DNA from: an uncultured Lachnospiraceae bacterium
Lineage (GTDB): Bacteria > Bacillota > Clostridia > Lachnospirales > Lachnospiraceae
Assembly (NCBI GenBank): GCA_910586405.1
Contig: CAJUII010000019.1
Coordinates: 1 to 43,325, forward strand
DNA length: 43,325 nucleotides
Direction: 5' to 3'
Shown here in pieces: positions 1 to 8,680 of this stretch. Each line of letters opens with the position of its first letter. Positions within the stretch are counted from its first letter, which is position 1. Both the position numbers and the translations under genes were made by a program. The notes below the pieces were generated by a model. That model ran no database searches. It was not told the origin of the DNA and worked only from the letters and a program-made list of their open reading frames with translations.

Positions 1-97
1 GACAAAATTTTATCAACAAATTTATTTTACCTAATTATGGCATAAAATTCAAGACATATTTTGAAAAAATAATAAAAAGTTATGTAAAATTTTTGCT

Positions 98-125
98 TTG
101 AATTTTAATAATTTTTTAATATAGG
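98..125 (+). promoter_or_regulatory. candidate promoter of hisK
   Basis: In the AT-rich leader, TTGAAT (98-103) is followed after 16 bases by TATAGG (120-125). A second possible -10, TATGAT, lies at 140-145. The match is modest and the surrounding sequence is so AT-rich that chance matches are likely. The rest of 1-188 shows nothing else. Confidence 0.3.
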
Positions 126-188
126 ATTCTACCGTGATCTATGATAAAATAATTAATAGACTTTATCTTGACAAAGGAGGATTTTCAC

Positions 189-1004
189 ATGGCAGTCAAA
201 GCCGATTTTCATCTGCACACAAGCTTTTCCGGGGACAGCGACGCCCTGATGGAAGATGTGATCAAGAAAGCCATCTCTCTTGGACTCACACACATCTGCA
301 TCACGGAGCACTACGATCCTGACTATGTTTATATGCCGGAACAAGAAGCGATATTTGAGCTCAACACAGACTCTTATCTGTACGAGCTGTTGAAGCTCCG
401 TGAAAAATATAAAGACCAGCTCTCTGTAGGCTTCGGCGTCGAGCTCGGTTTGCAGCCTCATTTAAAGCGCCAGCTGGCAGTGTACGCCAAATCACACGAT
501 TTTGATTTCATCATCGGATCCTCGCACTTATGCAATCGCAAGGACCCTTACTTTCCTGCATTTTTTGAAGAACGCAGTGCAGACGAGGCGCACCACGAAT
601 ATTTTGAGTCTGTTCTGGACTGTGTGAAAACACTGCCGTATTTTGATGTATATGGTCATCTCGACTATGTGGTCCGCTATGGTCCGACCCAAAATGAACA
701 GTATACCTATGCAAAACACGCCGATATCTTTGACAAAATCCTGACACATTTAATCGAAAATGAAAAGGGACTTGAGGTCAACACAGCTGGCTATGCAATC
801 GGACTTGGACAGCCTAATCCATGTGCTGAGATCCTAAGGCGATACCGCCAGCTTGGCGGTGAAATCATCACAGTCGGCTCCGACGCGCACAAGCCTGACA
901 GAATCGCACAGGAGTTTGATCGGGCGCGGGAACTCCTACTGGCATGCGGCTTCAAGTACTATTGTATTTTCCAATCCCGCATACCAGAATATCTAAAGCT
1001 CTAA
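189..1004 (+). CDS. hisK: PHP-type histidinol-phosphatase (HisK family)
   Basis: This is a 271-residue PHP-domain phosphoesterase, probably the histidinol-phosphate phosphatase of histidine biosynthesis (cytoplasmic, metal-dependent). Metal-binding motifs of the PHP fold are visible: HLH at residues 8-10, GSSHL near the middle, a YGHLDY motif, and a C-terminal GSDAHKPD motif. The length matches the HisK family (about 265-280 residues). A TTG at 168 extends the frame, but AAAGGAGG at 173-180 lies inside that extension and sits 8 bases before the ATG at 189, so I chose 189. No other his gene is nearby. Its stop lies one base from the stop of convergent mnmA. Another PHP phosphatase specificity cannot be excluded. 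Confidence 0.85.
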   Translation: MAVKADFHLHTSFSGDSDALMEDVIKKAISLGLTHICITEHYDPDYVYMPEQEAIFELNTDSYLYELLKLREKYKDQLSVGFGVELGLQPHLKRQLAVYAKSHDFDFIIGSSHLCNRKDPYFPAFFEERSADEAHHEYFESVLDCVKTLPYFDVYGHLDYVVRYGPTQNEQYTYAKHADIFDKILTHLIENEKGLEVNTAGYAIGLGQPNPCAEILRRYRQLGGEIITVGSDAHKPDRIAQEFDRARELLLACGFKYYCIFQSRIPEYLKL

Positions 1005-1005
1005 A

Positions 1006-2085
1006 TCATGACAGGATCGTCCCGCCGCCGAAAACATAATCCTCCCTATAAAACACAACTGCCTGTCCGGGTGTGACTGCTCTGACAGGCTTTTTAAAGC
1101 TACACTTTACCCGTCCGTCAGGCATTTTCTCTATCACGCAGACCTCTCCCGCATGGGAGTAGCGTATTTTTGCCCTCACCTCGATCGGCTCATTGATGTC
1201 CTCCACTGCCATAAAATTCAAATCTTCACACACCAATGAATCTGTCCATACATCCTCTGCCTCCCCGATCACAACTTCATTGGTCTCTGGTCGGATCTTT
1301 GTCACAAACACAGGATGTCCCATCGCAAGATTCAACCCTTTGCGTTGTCCCACAGTGTAATGAATGATTCCTTTATGCTGCCCCAAAATTTCTCCTGATG
1401 CAGTCACATAATTTCCCGACTGAGGCACACGCCCCGCAGCCTCCTTCGAAACCACTGCCGCATAATCGTTGTCGGGCACAAAGCAGATATCCTGACTGTC
1501 CGGCTTTGCTGCCACAGAAAGTTTTAGCTTTGCAGCAATCTCTCTGATGGCATCCTTTTCATAATCTCCTATTGGCATCAATGTATGCGAGAGCTGCGCT
1601 TGTGTGAGATTGTAGAGCGCATATGTCTGGTCTTTTGCCGCCGTGACTGAACTGCGGACTACATACCTGCCGTTTCCAAGCTGTGCAATACGCGCATAAT
1701 GTCCTGTCGCGATACAGTCTGCACCCAGCTCCAGACTGCGCTGAAGCAGCGCTTCCCACTTTACATGCCTGTTGCAGAGAATACATGGATTCGGTGTTCT
1801 GCCATGCAGATACGATTCCACAAAAGGATTGATCACACAGTCCCGAAACACCTGTTTAAAATTTAACACATAATAGGGTATCTCCAGCTGTGCGGCGACC
1901 CGCCTTGCATCCTCCACTGCACTCAGACCACAGCATCCTCCATTTTCCTCGACCGCACTTTGCTCCTCATCCTGCCAGATCTGCATTGTCACACCAATGA
2001 CATCATATCCCTGTTCTTTTAACAAATACGCCGCCACCGACGAATCCACTCCACCCGACATGCCTACTACTACTTTCTTCCCCAT
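1006..2085 (-). CDS. mnmA: tRNA-specific 2-thiouridylase MnmA
   Basis: MnmA activates U34 of Lys, Glu and Gln tRNAs by adenylation and inserts sulfur to give 2-thiouridine. The 359-residue protein has the PP-loop GMSGGVDSS at residues 8-16. The catalytic cysteine is Cys104 in NPCILCNRHVKWE, and the second, persulfide-forming cysteine is Cys201 in PDSQDICFV. GHYAR and TVGQRKGL motifs typical of the family are present, and the C-terminal beta-barrel is complete. A good promoter lies upstream, divergent from spoVB. It is convergent with hisK with one base between the stop codons, so no terminator fits between them. The Shine-Dalgarno is rather distant (AAGGAAGG about 13 bases before the ATG). 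Confidence 0.96.
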   Translation of the reverse strand: MGKKVVVGMSGGVDSSVAAYLLKEQGYDVIGVTMQIWQDEEQSAVEENGGCCGLSAVEDARRVAAQLEIPYYVLNFKQVFRDCVINPFVESYLHGRTPNPCILCNRHVKWEALLQRSLELGADCIATGHYARIAQLGNGRYVVRSSVTAAKDQTYALYNLTQAQLSHTLMPIGDYEKDAIREIAAKLKLSVAAKPDSQDICFVPDNDYAAVVSKEAAGRVPQSGNYVTASGEILGQHKGIIHYTVGQRKGLNLAMGHPVFVTKIRPETNEVVIGEAEDVWTDSLVCEDLNFMAVEDINEPIEVRAKIRYSHAGEVCVIEKMPDGRVKCSFKKPVRAVTPGQAVVFYREDYVFGGGTILS

Positions 2086-2125
2086 ACGGCTTTTGCCCTT
2101 CCTTCCCGCATACGCAATTTGTTAG

Positions 2126-2154
2126 ATGATAGCACTCCATCCCAATCCTGTCAA
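2126..2154 (-). promoter_or_regulatory. mnmA promoter
   Basis: On the minus strand, TTGACA (2154-2149), a 17-base spacer and TATCAT (2131-2126) form a near-consensus sigma-A promoter about 40 bases before the mnmA start. Confidence 0.75.
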
Positions 2155-2161
2155 GGCAGAG

Positions 2162-2189
2162 ACATATTTATTCATTTTTTCCATACATT
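2162..2189 (+). promoter_or_regulatory. candidate sporulation (sigma-E type) promoter of spoVB
   Basis: ACATATT (2162-2168) is followed after 13 bases by CATACATT (2182-2189). This resembles the Bacillus sigma-E pattern (ATATT-like -35 and CATANNNT -10), with a spacer one base shorter than usual. It lies 30 bases before spoVB, whose Bacillus homologue is mother-cell expressed. No good sigma-A promoter was seen here. Confidence 0.4.
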
Positions 2190-2218
2190 ATAGAAAGTGA
2201 ACGTGTTGGAGTCACACT

Positions 2219-3586
2219 ATGTCAAATCTATCCGCAAAAAAGCTCCGAGGCTATCTCAATCCCAGATACCTGAAAAATCCCATCGTCACCGGTACTTTTT
2301 TTCTGACTGCCGCAGGCATTGTCACGAAATTAATTGGTTTTTTTTACCGCATTTTCCTGTCAAGAACATTTCATGAGGAAAGTCTGGGCATTTTCGGTCT
2401 GATTGGACCTGTCATGATGCTCATGCATGCCGTCTGTGCCTCCGGCATTCAAAATGCCATCACACGGTTCGTCGCTGCCTCCAAAAAAGGCAAATCATCG
2501 GAAGCCTACGGCTTTCTTTTCACTGGAATTGCAATTTCCACGTTCCTCTCAGGCGCTATGACATATTTGATTTTCCGCCACGCGCCCTATATCGCACTCC
2601 AGCTAATCGGCGAGCGAAGGTGCATCCCCTTGCTGCGCATTTGCGCTTTGTCCTTCCCGCTCGCCACACTCCACTCCTGCATCAACGGATTTTTTTATGG
2701 TCAGAAACGGGCAGCGATTCCCGCATGGTCCATGATTATAGAACAATCCTGCCGCGTTGTCACGGTTTACATTTTATGCCGCCTCTCTGTTGAGTCTGGA
2801 CTAAATATATCTCTGTCATATATTTGTGTAGGATTGCTGGCTGGCGAGTTCGCCTCCGCATTGTTCTCATGCTTTATGCTGGCAGTCCGCCCAGGCAAAG
2901 CAGCGTTCTCTATTCGTAACTCTCTCTCCCTCAGCAAAGGTAAATCGATTGTATCGCTCGCGCTGCCCATCAGCTTAAACCGAATTTGCATCAGCTTTAT
3001 CTCTTCTGTAGAGACCATACAGCTCCCGAAAATGCTTGTTGCAAGTGGCTTAAGTACTTCTAATGCTTTGTCCTTATACGGTGTCTTCTCAGGAATGGCA
3101 ATTCCGCTCATCATGTTTCCAAGTGCATTCACGGGTTCTGTCGCCTCCCTGCTGCTCCCCTCGGTGTCAGAGGCTCAGGCGCAAGGTAACGAACAGCGGA
3201 TACGCAAAACGATCTGTCTTACAATCGGGTTTTGTTTCTTGCTGGGAGTTTTTTGCTTCCTGTTTTTCTTTACCTTCGCTGATCTTCTCGGCAAGCTGCT
3301 CTTTGGGAGTGATATTGCCGCAAGTCAGATTCGTGCCCTTTCCTTTGTATGCCCGTTTCTGTACATGTCAGGCACGTTATGCAGCATTCTTCACGGACTT
3401 GGCAAGACTGGCATCACTTTCCTTTTTAATGTGTCCAGTATACTGCTGCGTCTTGCATTTGTTCTTTTTGTCGTACCTTCAATCGGATTCTCTGGTTATA
3501 TCTACGGCACGCTGCTCAGTCAGATCTTTTTTGATTTTCTAATTATTCTTGCTTTGCGGCGCTATCTGTTATATGATAAAAAATAG
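2219..3586 (+). CDS. spoVB: SpoVB-like polysaccharide flippase (MurJ/MOP superfamily)
   Basis: This 455-residue polytopic membrane protein has about 12-14 hydrophobic segments and the N-terminal pattern of the MVF/SpoVB branch of the MOP exporters (TGTFFLTAAGIVTKLIGFFYR). These proteins flip lipid-linked glycan precursors. SpoVB acts in spore cortex synthesis in Bacillus. The ATG at 2219 has GGAG 7 bases upstream. The protein is shorter than Bacillus SpoVB, but the fold appears complete. A mother-cell type promoter is possible upstream and a short hairpin overlaps its stop codon. A role in another lipid-linked polymer pathway is possible, because paralogues (YtgP, YkvU type) are hard to separate by eye. 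Confidence 0.82.
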   Translation: MSNLSAKKLRGYLNPRYLKNPIVTGTFFLTAAGIVTKLIGFFYRIFLSRTFHEESLGIFGLIGPVMMLMHAVCASGIQNAITRFVAASKKGKSSEAYGFLFTGIAISTFLSGAMTYLIFRHAPYIALQLIGERRCIPLLRICALSFPLATLHSCINGFFYGQKRAAIPAWSMIIEQSCRVVTVYILCRLSVESGLNISLSYICVGLLAGEFASALFSCFMLAVRPGKAAFSIRNSLSLSKGKSIVSLALPISLNRICISFISSVETIQLPKMLVASGLSTSNALSLYGVFSGMAIPLIMFPSAFTGSVASLLLPSVSEAQAQGNEQRIRKTICLTIGFCFLLGVFCFLFFFTFADLLGKLLFGSDIAASQIRALSFVCPFLYMSGTLCSILHGLGKTGITFLFNVSSILLRLAFVLFVVPSIGFSGYIYGTLLSQIFFDFLIILALRRYLLYDKK

Positions 3587-3607
3587 CGGTTGGCTGCCGC
3601 TATCGTT
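3583..3607 (+). terminator. short terminator-like hairpin after spoVB
   Basis: ATAGCGG (3583-3589) and CCGCTAT (3597-3603) form a 7-base perfect stem with a 7-base loop, followed by CGTTTTC. The stem includes the spoVB stop codon. The U-run is weak, so read-through into the DAHP synthase gene is plausible. Confidence 0.5.
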
Positions 3608-3629
3608 TTCTACGAAAGGAGTCTAACAA

Positions 3630-4658
3630 ATGAGTTTTGAGTTCATAAAAAAACTGCCGACGCCTGACCAGATTAGAGGAGAATATCCTGTACCTGACGA
3701 GATGCAGGCGTTAAAGAAAACAAGAGATCAGGAAATCCATGATGTCTTTACTGGACAATCAGATAAATTTTTGGTCATCATTGGTCCCTGCTCTGCGGAC
3801 AACGAGGACGCTGTGTGCGAGTATGTATCAAGACTTGCCAAGGTCAACGACAAAGTGAATGACAAACTGATTCTCATCCCGCGAATATACACCAACAAAC
3901 CAAGAACGACCGGTGACGGCTACAAAGGGATTGTGCATCAGCCTGACCCTGAGAAAGGGACTGATTTTCTAAAAGGCATCATCGCCATGCGAAAAATGCA
4001 GCTTCGTGTCATGAGTGAGTCTGGGCTCACCGCCGCAGATGAGATGCTCTATCCTGAAAACTGGGGATATGTATCAGATATTCTCTCCTATGTTGCCATT
4101 GGCGCACGCTCCGTCGAGGATCAGCAGCATCGCCTTGTTGTCAGCGGCTTTGATGTGCCCGCCGGCATGAAAAACCCGACGAGCGGAGATTTGAGTGTGA
4201 TGCTCAACTCTGTATACGCAGCACAGCATCCGCACCCCTTTATCTACCGCGGCTGGGAAGTCAACACGACCGGCAATCCCCTTGCCCATACGATCCTGCG
4301 CGGTGCGGTCAACAAGCACGGCAACAATATTCCCAACTACCACTATGAAGATCTTATGCTTCTTCTGGAGAAATACAACGAGCGCGACCTTGTCAACCGG
4401 GCATGTATCGTTGATGCGAACCACAGCAACTCCAACAAACAGTTTAAAGAACAAATCCGCATAGTTCACGAGATCATGCATTCACGCCGCGCCAACAGTG
4501 AACTGGCAAATCTGGTAAAAGGTGTCATGGTTGAGAGCTATATCAAGGAGGGCTGTCAAAAGATTGGCGAACACATTTATGGAAAATCAATCACAGACCC
4601 CTGCTTAGGCTGGAAAGATACCGAAGATTTAATTTATAGAATTGCTGACTTTATTTAG
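3630..4658 (+). CDS. 3-deoxy-7-phosphoheptulonate synthase (DAHP synthase, class I)
   Basis: This enzyme condenses phosphoenolpyruvate and erythrose 4-phosphate, the first step of the shikimate pathway. The 342-residue protein matches the AroF/G/H type in length and motifs: GPCSADNEDAV near residue 52, KPRTTGDGYKG, SGLTAADEMLYPEN, GARSVEDQQHR, and a C-terminal GVMVESYIKEG metal/substrate region. The ATG at 3630 has AAAGGAG (3615-3621) upstream. It is 43 bases after spoVB and may be partly co-transcribed with it. No T-box or tryptophan-type leader is visible. Which feedback specificity (Phe, Tyr or Trp) it has cannot be told, so no symbol is given. A strong bidirectional terminator follows. 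Confidence 0.95.
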   Translation: MSFEFIKKLPTPDQIRGEYPVPDEMQALKKTRDQEIHDVFTGQSDKFLVIIGPCSADNEDAVCEYVSRLAKVNDKVNDKLILIPRIYTNKPRTTGDGYKGIVHQPDPEKGTDFLKGIIAMRKMQLRVMSESGLTAADEMLYPENWGYVSDILSYVAIGARSVEDQQHRLVVSGFDVPAGMKNPTSGDLSVMLNSVYAAQHPHPFIYRGWEVNTTGNPLAHTILRGAVNKHGNNIPNYHYEDLMLLLEKYNERDLVNRACIVDANHSNSNKQFKEQIRIVHEIMHSRRANSELANLVKGVMVESYIKEGCQKIGEHIYGKSITDPCLGWKDTEDLIYRIADFI

Positions 4659-4680
4659 AGACACCATCATTGCCTGGAAG

Positions 4681-4723
4681 GCATAAAAAATCCACCCTTC
4701 TCAAAAGAGTGGATTTTTTATGC
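4681..4723. terminator. bidirectional terminator between the DAHP synthase gene and xerD
   Basis: A perfect 15-base inverted repeat, GCATAAAAAATCCAC (4681-4695) and GTGGATTTTTTATGC (4709-4723), has a 13-base loop. T-runs lie in the 3' arm in both directions, so it can serve both convergent genes. Confidence 0.88.
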
Positions 4724-4727
4724 AATC

Positions 4728-5612
4728 TTATCCTCTTGGATGTGCCTTTGTATACACTTCCCTGATCCGATTATGTGACAAATTCGTATAAACCTGTGTC
4801 GTAGAGATATCAGAATGTCCAAGCATCTCCTGAACACTTCTCAAATCTGCTCCGTTCTCCACCAAATGCGCAGCGAATGAATGGCGGAGTGTATGTGGTG
4901 TAATATCAGCCATGATGCCCGCCTTCTTCGCATAGTACTTGATCAGCTTCCAAAAGCCCTGTCTGCTCATCGGTTGACCCGAACAATTCACAAACAAGAT
5001 ATCAGACTGTAAATCAAACAGCATCACATCACGTGCTTTCGCAAGATAATTTGTCATTGCCTTCTTTGCAGCAGCTCCGAACGGAATCACTCTCTCTCTG
5101 CTGCCATCTCTACAGATGATAAAGCCCATCTGCATATTCACATCGGAAACCTTTAGGGTAATCAGTTCCGTAACGCGGATTCCTGTCGCGTATAAAAGCT
5201 CCAACATAGCCTTATCGCGAATTTCTTTGGGAGTATCTCCCTTTGGCTGTTCCAGAAGCCATATTACCTCCTCTGGTGTCAAAATCTCAGGCATCTTCTT
5301 TTCAATCTTTGGCGCTTTCAACCCATCAGATACATCTTTTTCCACAATGCCTTCCTTGCACAGATAGTGAATGAAAGCCTTTATAGAAGCAACGTTTCTG
5401 GATATGGTCGCAGCCGCAAAATGATTTTCACCTAAATACACAATATAGGATTTCAGGGTTTCTGATGTAATGTCCTTCACTTCAACGATACCCTTTTCTT
5501 CTAAATACTGGCGCAGCTTGCCTAAATCCCTCTTGTATGATAATTCAGTATTGTTCGAAGTTTTCTTTATATTATGTAAATAAGAAATAAAAGTATTAAT
5601 TTCTCTTTCCAT
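4728..5612 (-). CDS. xerD: tyrosine recombinase XerD
   Basis: This site-specific recombinase (294 residues) resolves chromosome dimers at dif. It has the N-terminal SAM-like core-binding domain (about residues 1-100) and a catalytic domain with all expected residues: Arg146 in ATGIRVTE, His240 and Arg243 in HTLRHSFAAHL, His266 in LGHSDIST and the nucleophile Tyr275 in QVYTNL. The length fits XerC/XerD exactly. Placement after nudF and spoIIM matches the Bacillus spoIIM-xerD neighbourhood, supporting XerD rather than a phage integrase. No attachment site or phage gene adjoins it. The ATG has AGGAGG upstream (11-base spacing), and a separate promoter lies 50-80 bases before the start. Confidence 0.92.
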   Translation of the reverse strand: MEREINTFISYLHNIKKTSNNTELSYKRDLGKLRQYLEEKGIVEVKDITSETLKSYIVYLGENHFAAATISRNVASIKAFIHYLCKEGIVEKDVSDGLKAPKIEKKMPEILTPEEVIWLLEQPKGDTPKEIRDKAMLELLYATGIRVTELITLKVSDVNMQMGFIICRDGSRERVIPFGAAAKKAMTNYLAKARDVMLFDLQSDILFVNCSGQPMSRQGFWKLIKYYAKKAGIMADITPHTLRHSFAAHLVENGADLRSVQEMLGHSDISTTQVYTNLSHNRIREVYTKAHPRG

Positions 5613-5664
5613 AAATTAAAAAACCTCCTCATAAAGATTTGATTTACCCCTTATGCCTATTCTT

Positions 5665-5693
5665 ATTATATATTGAATTTGACATAAAATCAA
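5665..5693 (-). promoter_or_regulatory. xerD promoter
   Basis: TTGATT (5693-5688), a 17-base spacer and a perfect TATAAT (5670-5665) lie on the minus strand. This gives xerD its own transcription in addition to any read-through from spoIIM. The remaining bases up to 5798 are AT-rich with no further signal seen. Confidence 0.7.
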
Positions 5694-5798
5694 ATGTTTT
5701 TTCAGAAAATTTTAAAATATTTTTTAATTTTATCAAATTATTCCGTTTCACACCTAAATTTGTGCCTAAAATAGCTACTTTTTAAACAATTTGCACAA

Positions 5799-6476
5799 TT
5801 AAAAAAACAGTGCTATCTTTCTCATAATTTCTGGATTAATATAAATTTCACATAATATTCCAACACAAAATACTGCCAAAATTAAGAATACTGTCTTGAC
5901 AACTTCCATCTTTAGACCGCCTCTGCCTTTTATGGTCTCTTCATTATGGCAACACTTTTTGTTACCTGTCCAGTATTTACGAAACAGTATCAAAAAAACA
6001 ATACAATAAAAAATTCCATGCGGCAAAAACATTGAAAAAGTGAGAAAGATTCCCTTTATACCATATTGGTAAACAAGGGAGAAGATCATAAGCCCAATCT
6101 CAAACCCACACCATCCAACCATAGAAAATGCTAACAGCCCACCAACACTGCTCAGCGCACAAATCACTCCAAACAATAGTTGTTTCATCCGCAGGCTGAT
6201 CACATATTCAAAAAGACCCGACTGGTCCGCCTCAAAGTTCTGCATGAGCACCAGATGCTCATTGTCCAGTAATCCCCTCGTACCGGAATGCTGCCCTCCT
6301 GATAAATAAAAAAATACCATGCCTATACAAAATCCTGTAAGAAATACAAGCACCCTATTGTCAGGCATCGTATTTTTATAATGCAGCTTCCTATAATCAA
6401 TATATGCATCATTTTCCGCGGAGACACTGCGCACTGATATCTCCTCCATATGTTCTTCAGGTTCAAACTTGTTCAT
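5799..6476 (-). CDS. spoIIM: stage II sporulation protein M
   Basis: SpoIIM is a membrane protein of the DMP septal peptidoglycan-remodelling complex that drives engulfment during sporulation. This 225-residue protein has about five hydrophobic segments and the family core CGFEIGLMIFS followed by FSMFLPHGIFY. A GTG at 6488 extends the frame by four codons, but AGGTGA (6490-6485) lies 8 bases before the ATG at 6476, so I chose the ATG. It follows nudF by 45 bases and precedes xerD, a conserved order in Firmicutes. A polar linker with HNEETIKGRGG separates the last membrane segment from the rest. Identification is by family pattern and synteny. Confidence 0.88.
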   Translation of the reverse strand: MNKFEPEEHMEEISVRSVSAENDAYIDYRKLHYKNTMPDNRVLVFLTGFCIGMVFFYLSGGQHSGTRGLLDNEHLVLMQNFEADQSGLFEYVISLRMKQLLFGVICALSSVGGLLAFSMVGWCGFEIGLMIFSLVYQYGIKGIFLTFSMFLPHGIFYCIVFLILFRKYWTGNKKCCHNEETIKGRGGLKMEVVKTVFLILAVFCVGILCEIYINPEIMRKIALFF

Positions 6477-6521
6477 CTGCTCTTTCACCTACATCACAGA
6501 TCTTTTAATTAAACCTATGAA

Positions 6522-7058
6522 CTATTTTACATATTTATTCTTATATGCCAGAATTGATGCGATCGTTTTTGCATCCTCAATCGTTCCATCGTATATCATC
6601 CTCTCAAGTTCCTCAAGTGTATGAATTTCCACATTCACAAACTCGTCCTCGTCAAGATGCTGTGCTGTCTTCTTGAGCTCTGTCGCAAGATAGATCTCAA
6701 TCTTTTCATTGCAGAATGCCACAGTTGTCCGAATCGTGATCAGCTTCTCAATCTTCCCGCAACGATATCCAGTCTCCTCCTCTAACTCCCGCGCAGCCGC
6801 TTCACTGGTCGGCTCGTCAGGATTTAATCCGCCTGCTGGGATTTCCAATGTAAATCGATCCAATGCATTGCGGTACTGCCGTACCATAACAAGCCTTCCA
6901 TCCTCTAATACCCCCACTGCCGCAGCAGCACCATGATGTCCCACAAAGTCATATTCTTCTGTATTCCCATCTGGCAGCACCACCGTATCTCTGTAATAGC
7001 TCATAATAGTCCCCTTGCACTGCAATTCTCTTTTTATTCTCTTAATTTCTGTGTTCAT
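6522..7058 (-). CDS. nudF: NUDIX hydrolase, ADP-ribose pyrophosphatase type
   Basis: This enzyme probably hydrolyses ADP-ribose to AMP and ribose 5-phosphate. The 178-residue protein has a complete NUDIX box, G76-x5-E82-x7-R90-E91-L-x-E94-E95-x-G97, and the upstream IPAGG found in ADP-ribose pyrophosphatases. Two ATGs are possible (7064 and 7058). GGAGG lies only two bases before the first but 9 bases before the second, so 7058 was chosen. The order nudF-spoIIM-xerD mirrors the Bacillus neighbourhood. It begins about 80 bases after the end of rny, past a strong terminator, so it should have its own promoter, which I did not resolve. Confidence 0.9.
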   Translation of the reverse strand: MNTEIKRIKRELQCKGTIMSYYRDTVVLPDGNTEEYDFVGHHGAAAAVGVLEDGRLVMVRQYRNALDRFTLEIPAGGLNPDEPTSEAAARELEEETGYRCGKIEKLITIRTTVAFCNEKIEIYLATELKKTAQHLDEDEFVNVEIHTLEELERMIYDGTIEDAKTIASILAYKNKYVK

Positions 7059-7083
7059 CTTCATTCTCCTCCATTCACTATTG

Positions 7084-7119
7084 AAAAAACCATCAAAATC
7101 CTTTCGGATTTTGATGGTT
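7084..7119 (-). terminator. rny terminator
   Basis: A 14-base perfect stem (7119-7106 and 7101-7088 on the minus strand) with a GAAA tetraloop is followed by a run of T. This is a textbook intrinsic terminator 20 bases after the rny stop. Confidence 0.93.
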
Positions 7120-7138
7120 CTTATAATGCTCGTTTGAA

Positions 7139-8680
7139 TTATTTCGCATACTCAACGACACGAGATTCTCTGATGACATTTACCTTAATCTGTCCCGGAT
7201 ATTCAAGCTCTGCCTCAATCTGCTTGGAAATATCACGTGCCAGCAGTACCATGTCAGCATCATTAATCTGGTCAGGAACTACCATAACACGAACCTCTCT
7301 ACCTGCCTGAATAGCAAAAGATTTATCGACACCTTTAAAATTGTTGGTTATTTCTTCTAGTTGTTTTAATCTGGTTGTATATGTTTCGAGAGTTTCACGT
7401 CTTGCCCCCGGTCTCGCCGCTGAAATCGTATCAGCAGCCTGTACCAGACAGGCAATCAATGACTGTGCTTCCACATCACCATGATGCGACTCAACAGCAT
7501 TGATGACAATTGGTGATTCCTTGTACTTTCTGCACAGCTCTGCACCTAACTGTATATGTGAACCTTCCATCTCATGATCCACTGCCTTGCCAATGTCATG
7601 TAATAATCCAGCTCTCTTCGCCATTCTGACATCAAAACCCATCTCGGCAGCAAGCAAGCCTGTAAGATGTGCTACCTCAATCGAATGCTTCAATGCATTC
7701 TGGCCGTAGCTCGTTCTAAACTTCATCTTACCTAAAAGCTTCACCAATTCAGGATGAATACCGTGTACACCAACCTCCAAGGTTGCGGACTCGCCTTCCT
7801 CCTTGATCATGACCTCCACTTCTCTCTGAGCCTTCTCAACCATCTCCTCAATTCTTGCCGGATGGATACGACCATCCACAATAAGCTTCTCAAGCGCAAT
7901 CCTTGCGATCTCTCTCCTGATTGGATCAAAACCTGAAAGAATGACTGCCTCCGGCGTATCGTCAATAATCAGCTCAACCCCCGTAAGAGTTTCAAGCGTC
8001 CTGATATTACGCCCTTCTCGTCCAATGATTCTGCCCTTCATTTCATCATTGGGAAGCTGTACAACGGAAATCGTTGTCTCAGATACATGATCCGCAGCAC
8101 ATTTCTGGATTGCCGTGACAACGTACTCTTTGGCTTTCTTATCTGCCTCTTCCTTTGCCCTGCTCTCCATTTCCTTGATCATCACTGCTGTCTCATGCTT
8201 CACTTCGTCTTCAACAATTTTTAATAAATGCTCTTTTGCCTGTTCAGAGGTTAATCCTGAAATTCGCTCCAGTTCCTGTACTCGCTCTTCGTTCAGTCTC
8301 GCAACAACTGCACTCTGTTTTGCAAGCTCTTCTTCGCGTGCGACAAGGCTGGCTTCCTTCTTCTCGATGGCATCCGCCTTCTTGTCAATGCTTTCTTCCT
8401 TCTGCTGAACTCGTCTCTCATAGCGCTGTGCTTCCGCCCTGCGCTCTTTGATTTCCTTGTCAAGCTCATTCTTGGTCTTAATGGATTCCTCCTTAATCTC
8501 AAGAAGTCCCTCGCGCTTTTTCGTCTCAGCAGTTTTCAGTGCTTCATCGACAATTTCCCTTGCCTTATCCTCTGCATTTCCAATTGTAGCCTCTACACTT
8601 TTCTTGTAGTTTGAAAATGCGAAAAAGCAACCTGCTATACATATTGCAATAATAATAACTGCTTCTAATGCGTATAGCAT
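7139..8680 (-). CDS. rny: ribonuclease Y
   Basis: RNase Y is the membrane-anchored endoribonuclease that initiates mRNA decay in Firmicutes. The 513-residue protein has, in order, an N-terminal membrane helix (about 4-23), a long charged coiled coil (about 30-200), a KH domain with GRIIGREGRNIRT (217-229), and an HD domain with the metal-binding His361-Asp362 in LLHDIGKA. The length equals that of family members (about 515-520). A GTG at 8692 is in frame, but it overlaps the AAGGAGGTG ribosome site that serves the ATG at 8680 with 9-base spacing. It has its own strong promoter and terminator, so it is a single-gene unit. Confidence 0.97.
   Translation of the reverse strand: MLYALEAVIIIAICIAGCFFAFSNYKKSVEATIGNAEDKAREIVDEALKTAETKKREGLLEIKEESIKTKNELDKEIKERRAEAQRYERRVQQKEESIDKKADAIEKKEASLVAREEELAKQSAVVARLNEERVQELERISGLTSEQAKEHLLKIVEDEVKHETAVMIKEMESRAKEEADKKAKEYVVTAIQKCAADHVSETTISVVQLPNDEMKGRIIGREGRNIRTLETLTGVELIIDDTPEAVILSGFDPIRREIARIALEKLIVDGRIHPARIEEMVEKAQREVEVMIKEEGESATLEVGVHGIHPELVKLLGKMKFRTSYGQNALKHSIEVAHLTGLLAAEMGFDVRMAKRAGLLHDIGKAVDHEMEGSHIQLGAELCRKYKESPIVINAVESHHGDVEAQSLIACLVQAADTISAARPGARRETLETYTTRLKQLEEITNNFKGVDKSFAIQAGREVRVMVVPDQINDADMVLLARDISKQIEAELEYPGQIKVNVIRESRVVEYAK

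Noticed and set aside
3063..3542. 159-residue plus-strand frame inside spoVB
   Set aside because: It is a shifted frame of spoVB, with a Ser/Cys/Phe-rich composition typical of out-of-frame translation of a membrane protein.
3587..3629. T-box or attenuator ahead of the DAHP synthase gene
   Set aside because: The gap is only 43 bases and holds a short terminator-like hairpin and the ribosome site, with no T-box features.
4728..5612. tyrosine recombinase as a sign of an integrated element
   Set aside because: The length, full catalytic set and position after spoIIM fit housekeeping XerD. No phage or conjugation genes or att repeats were found nearby.
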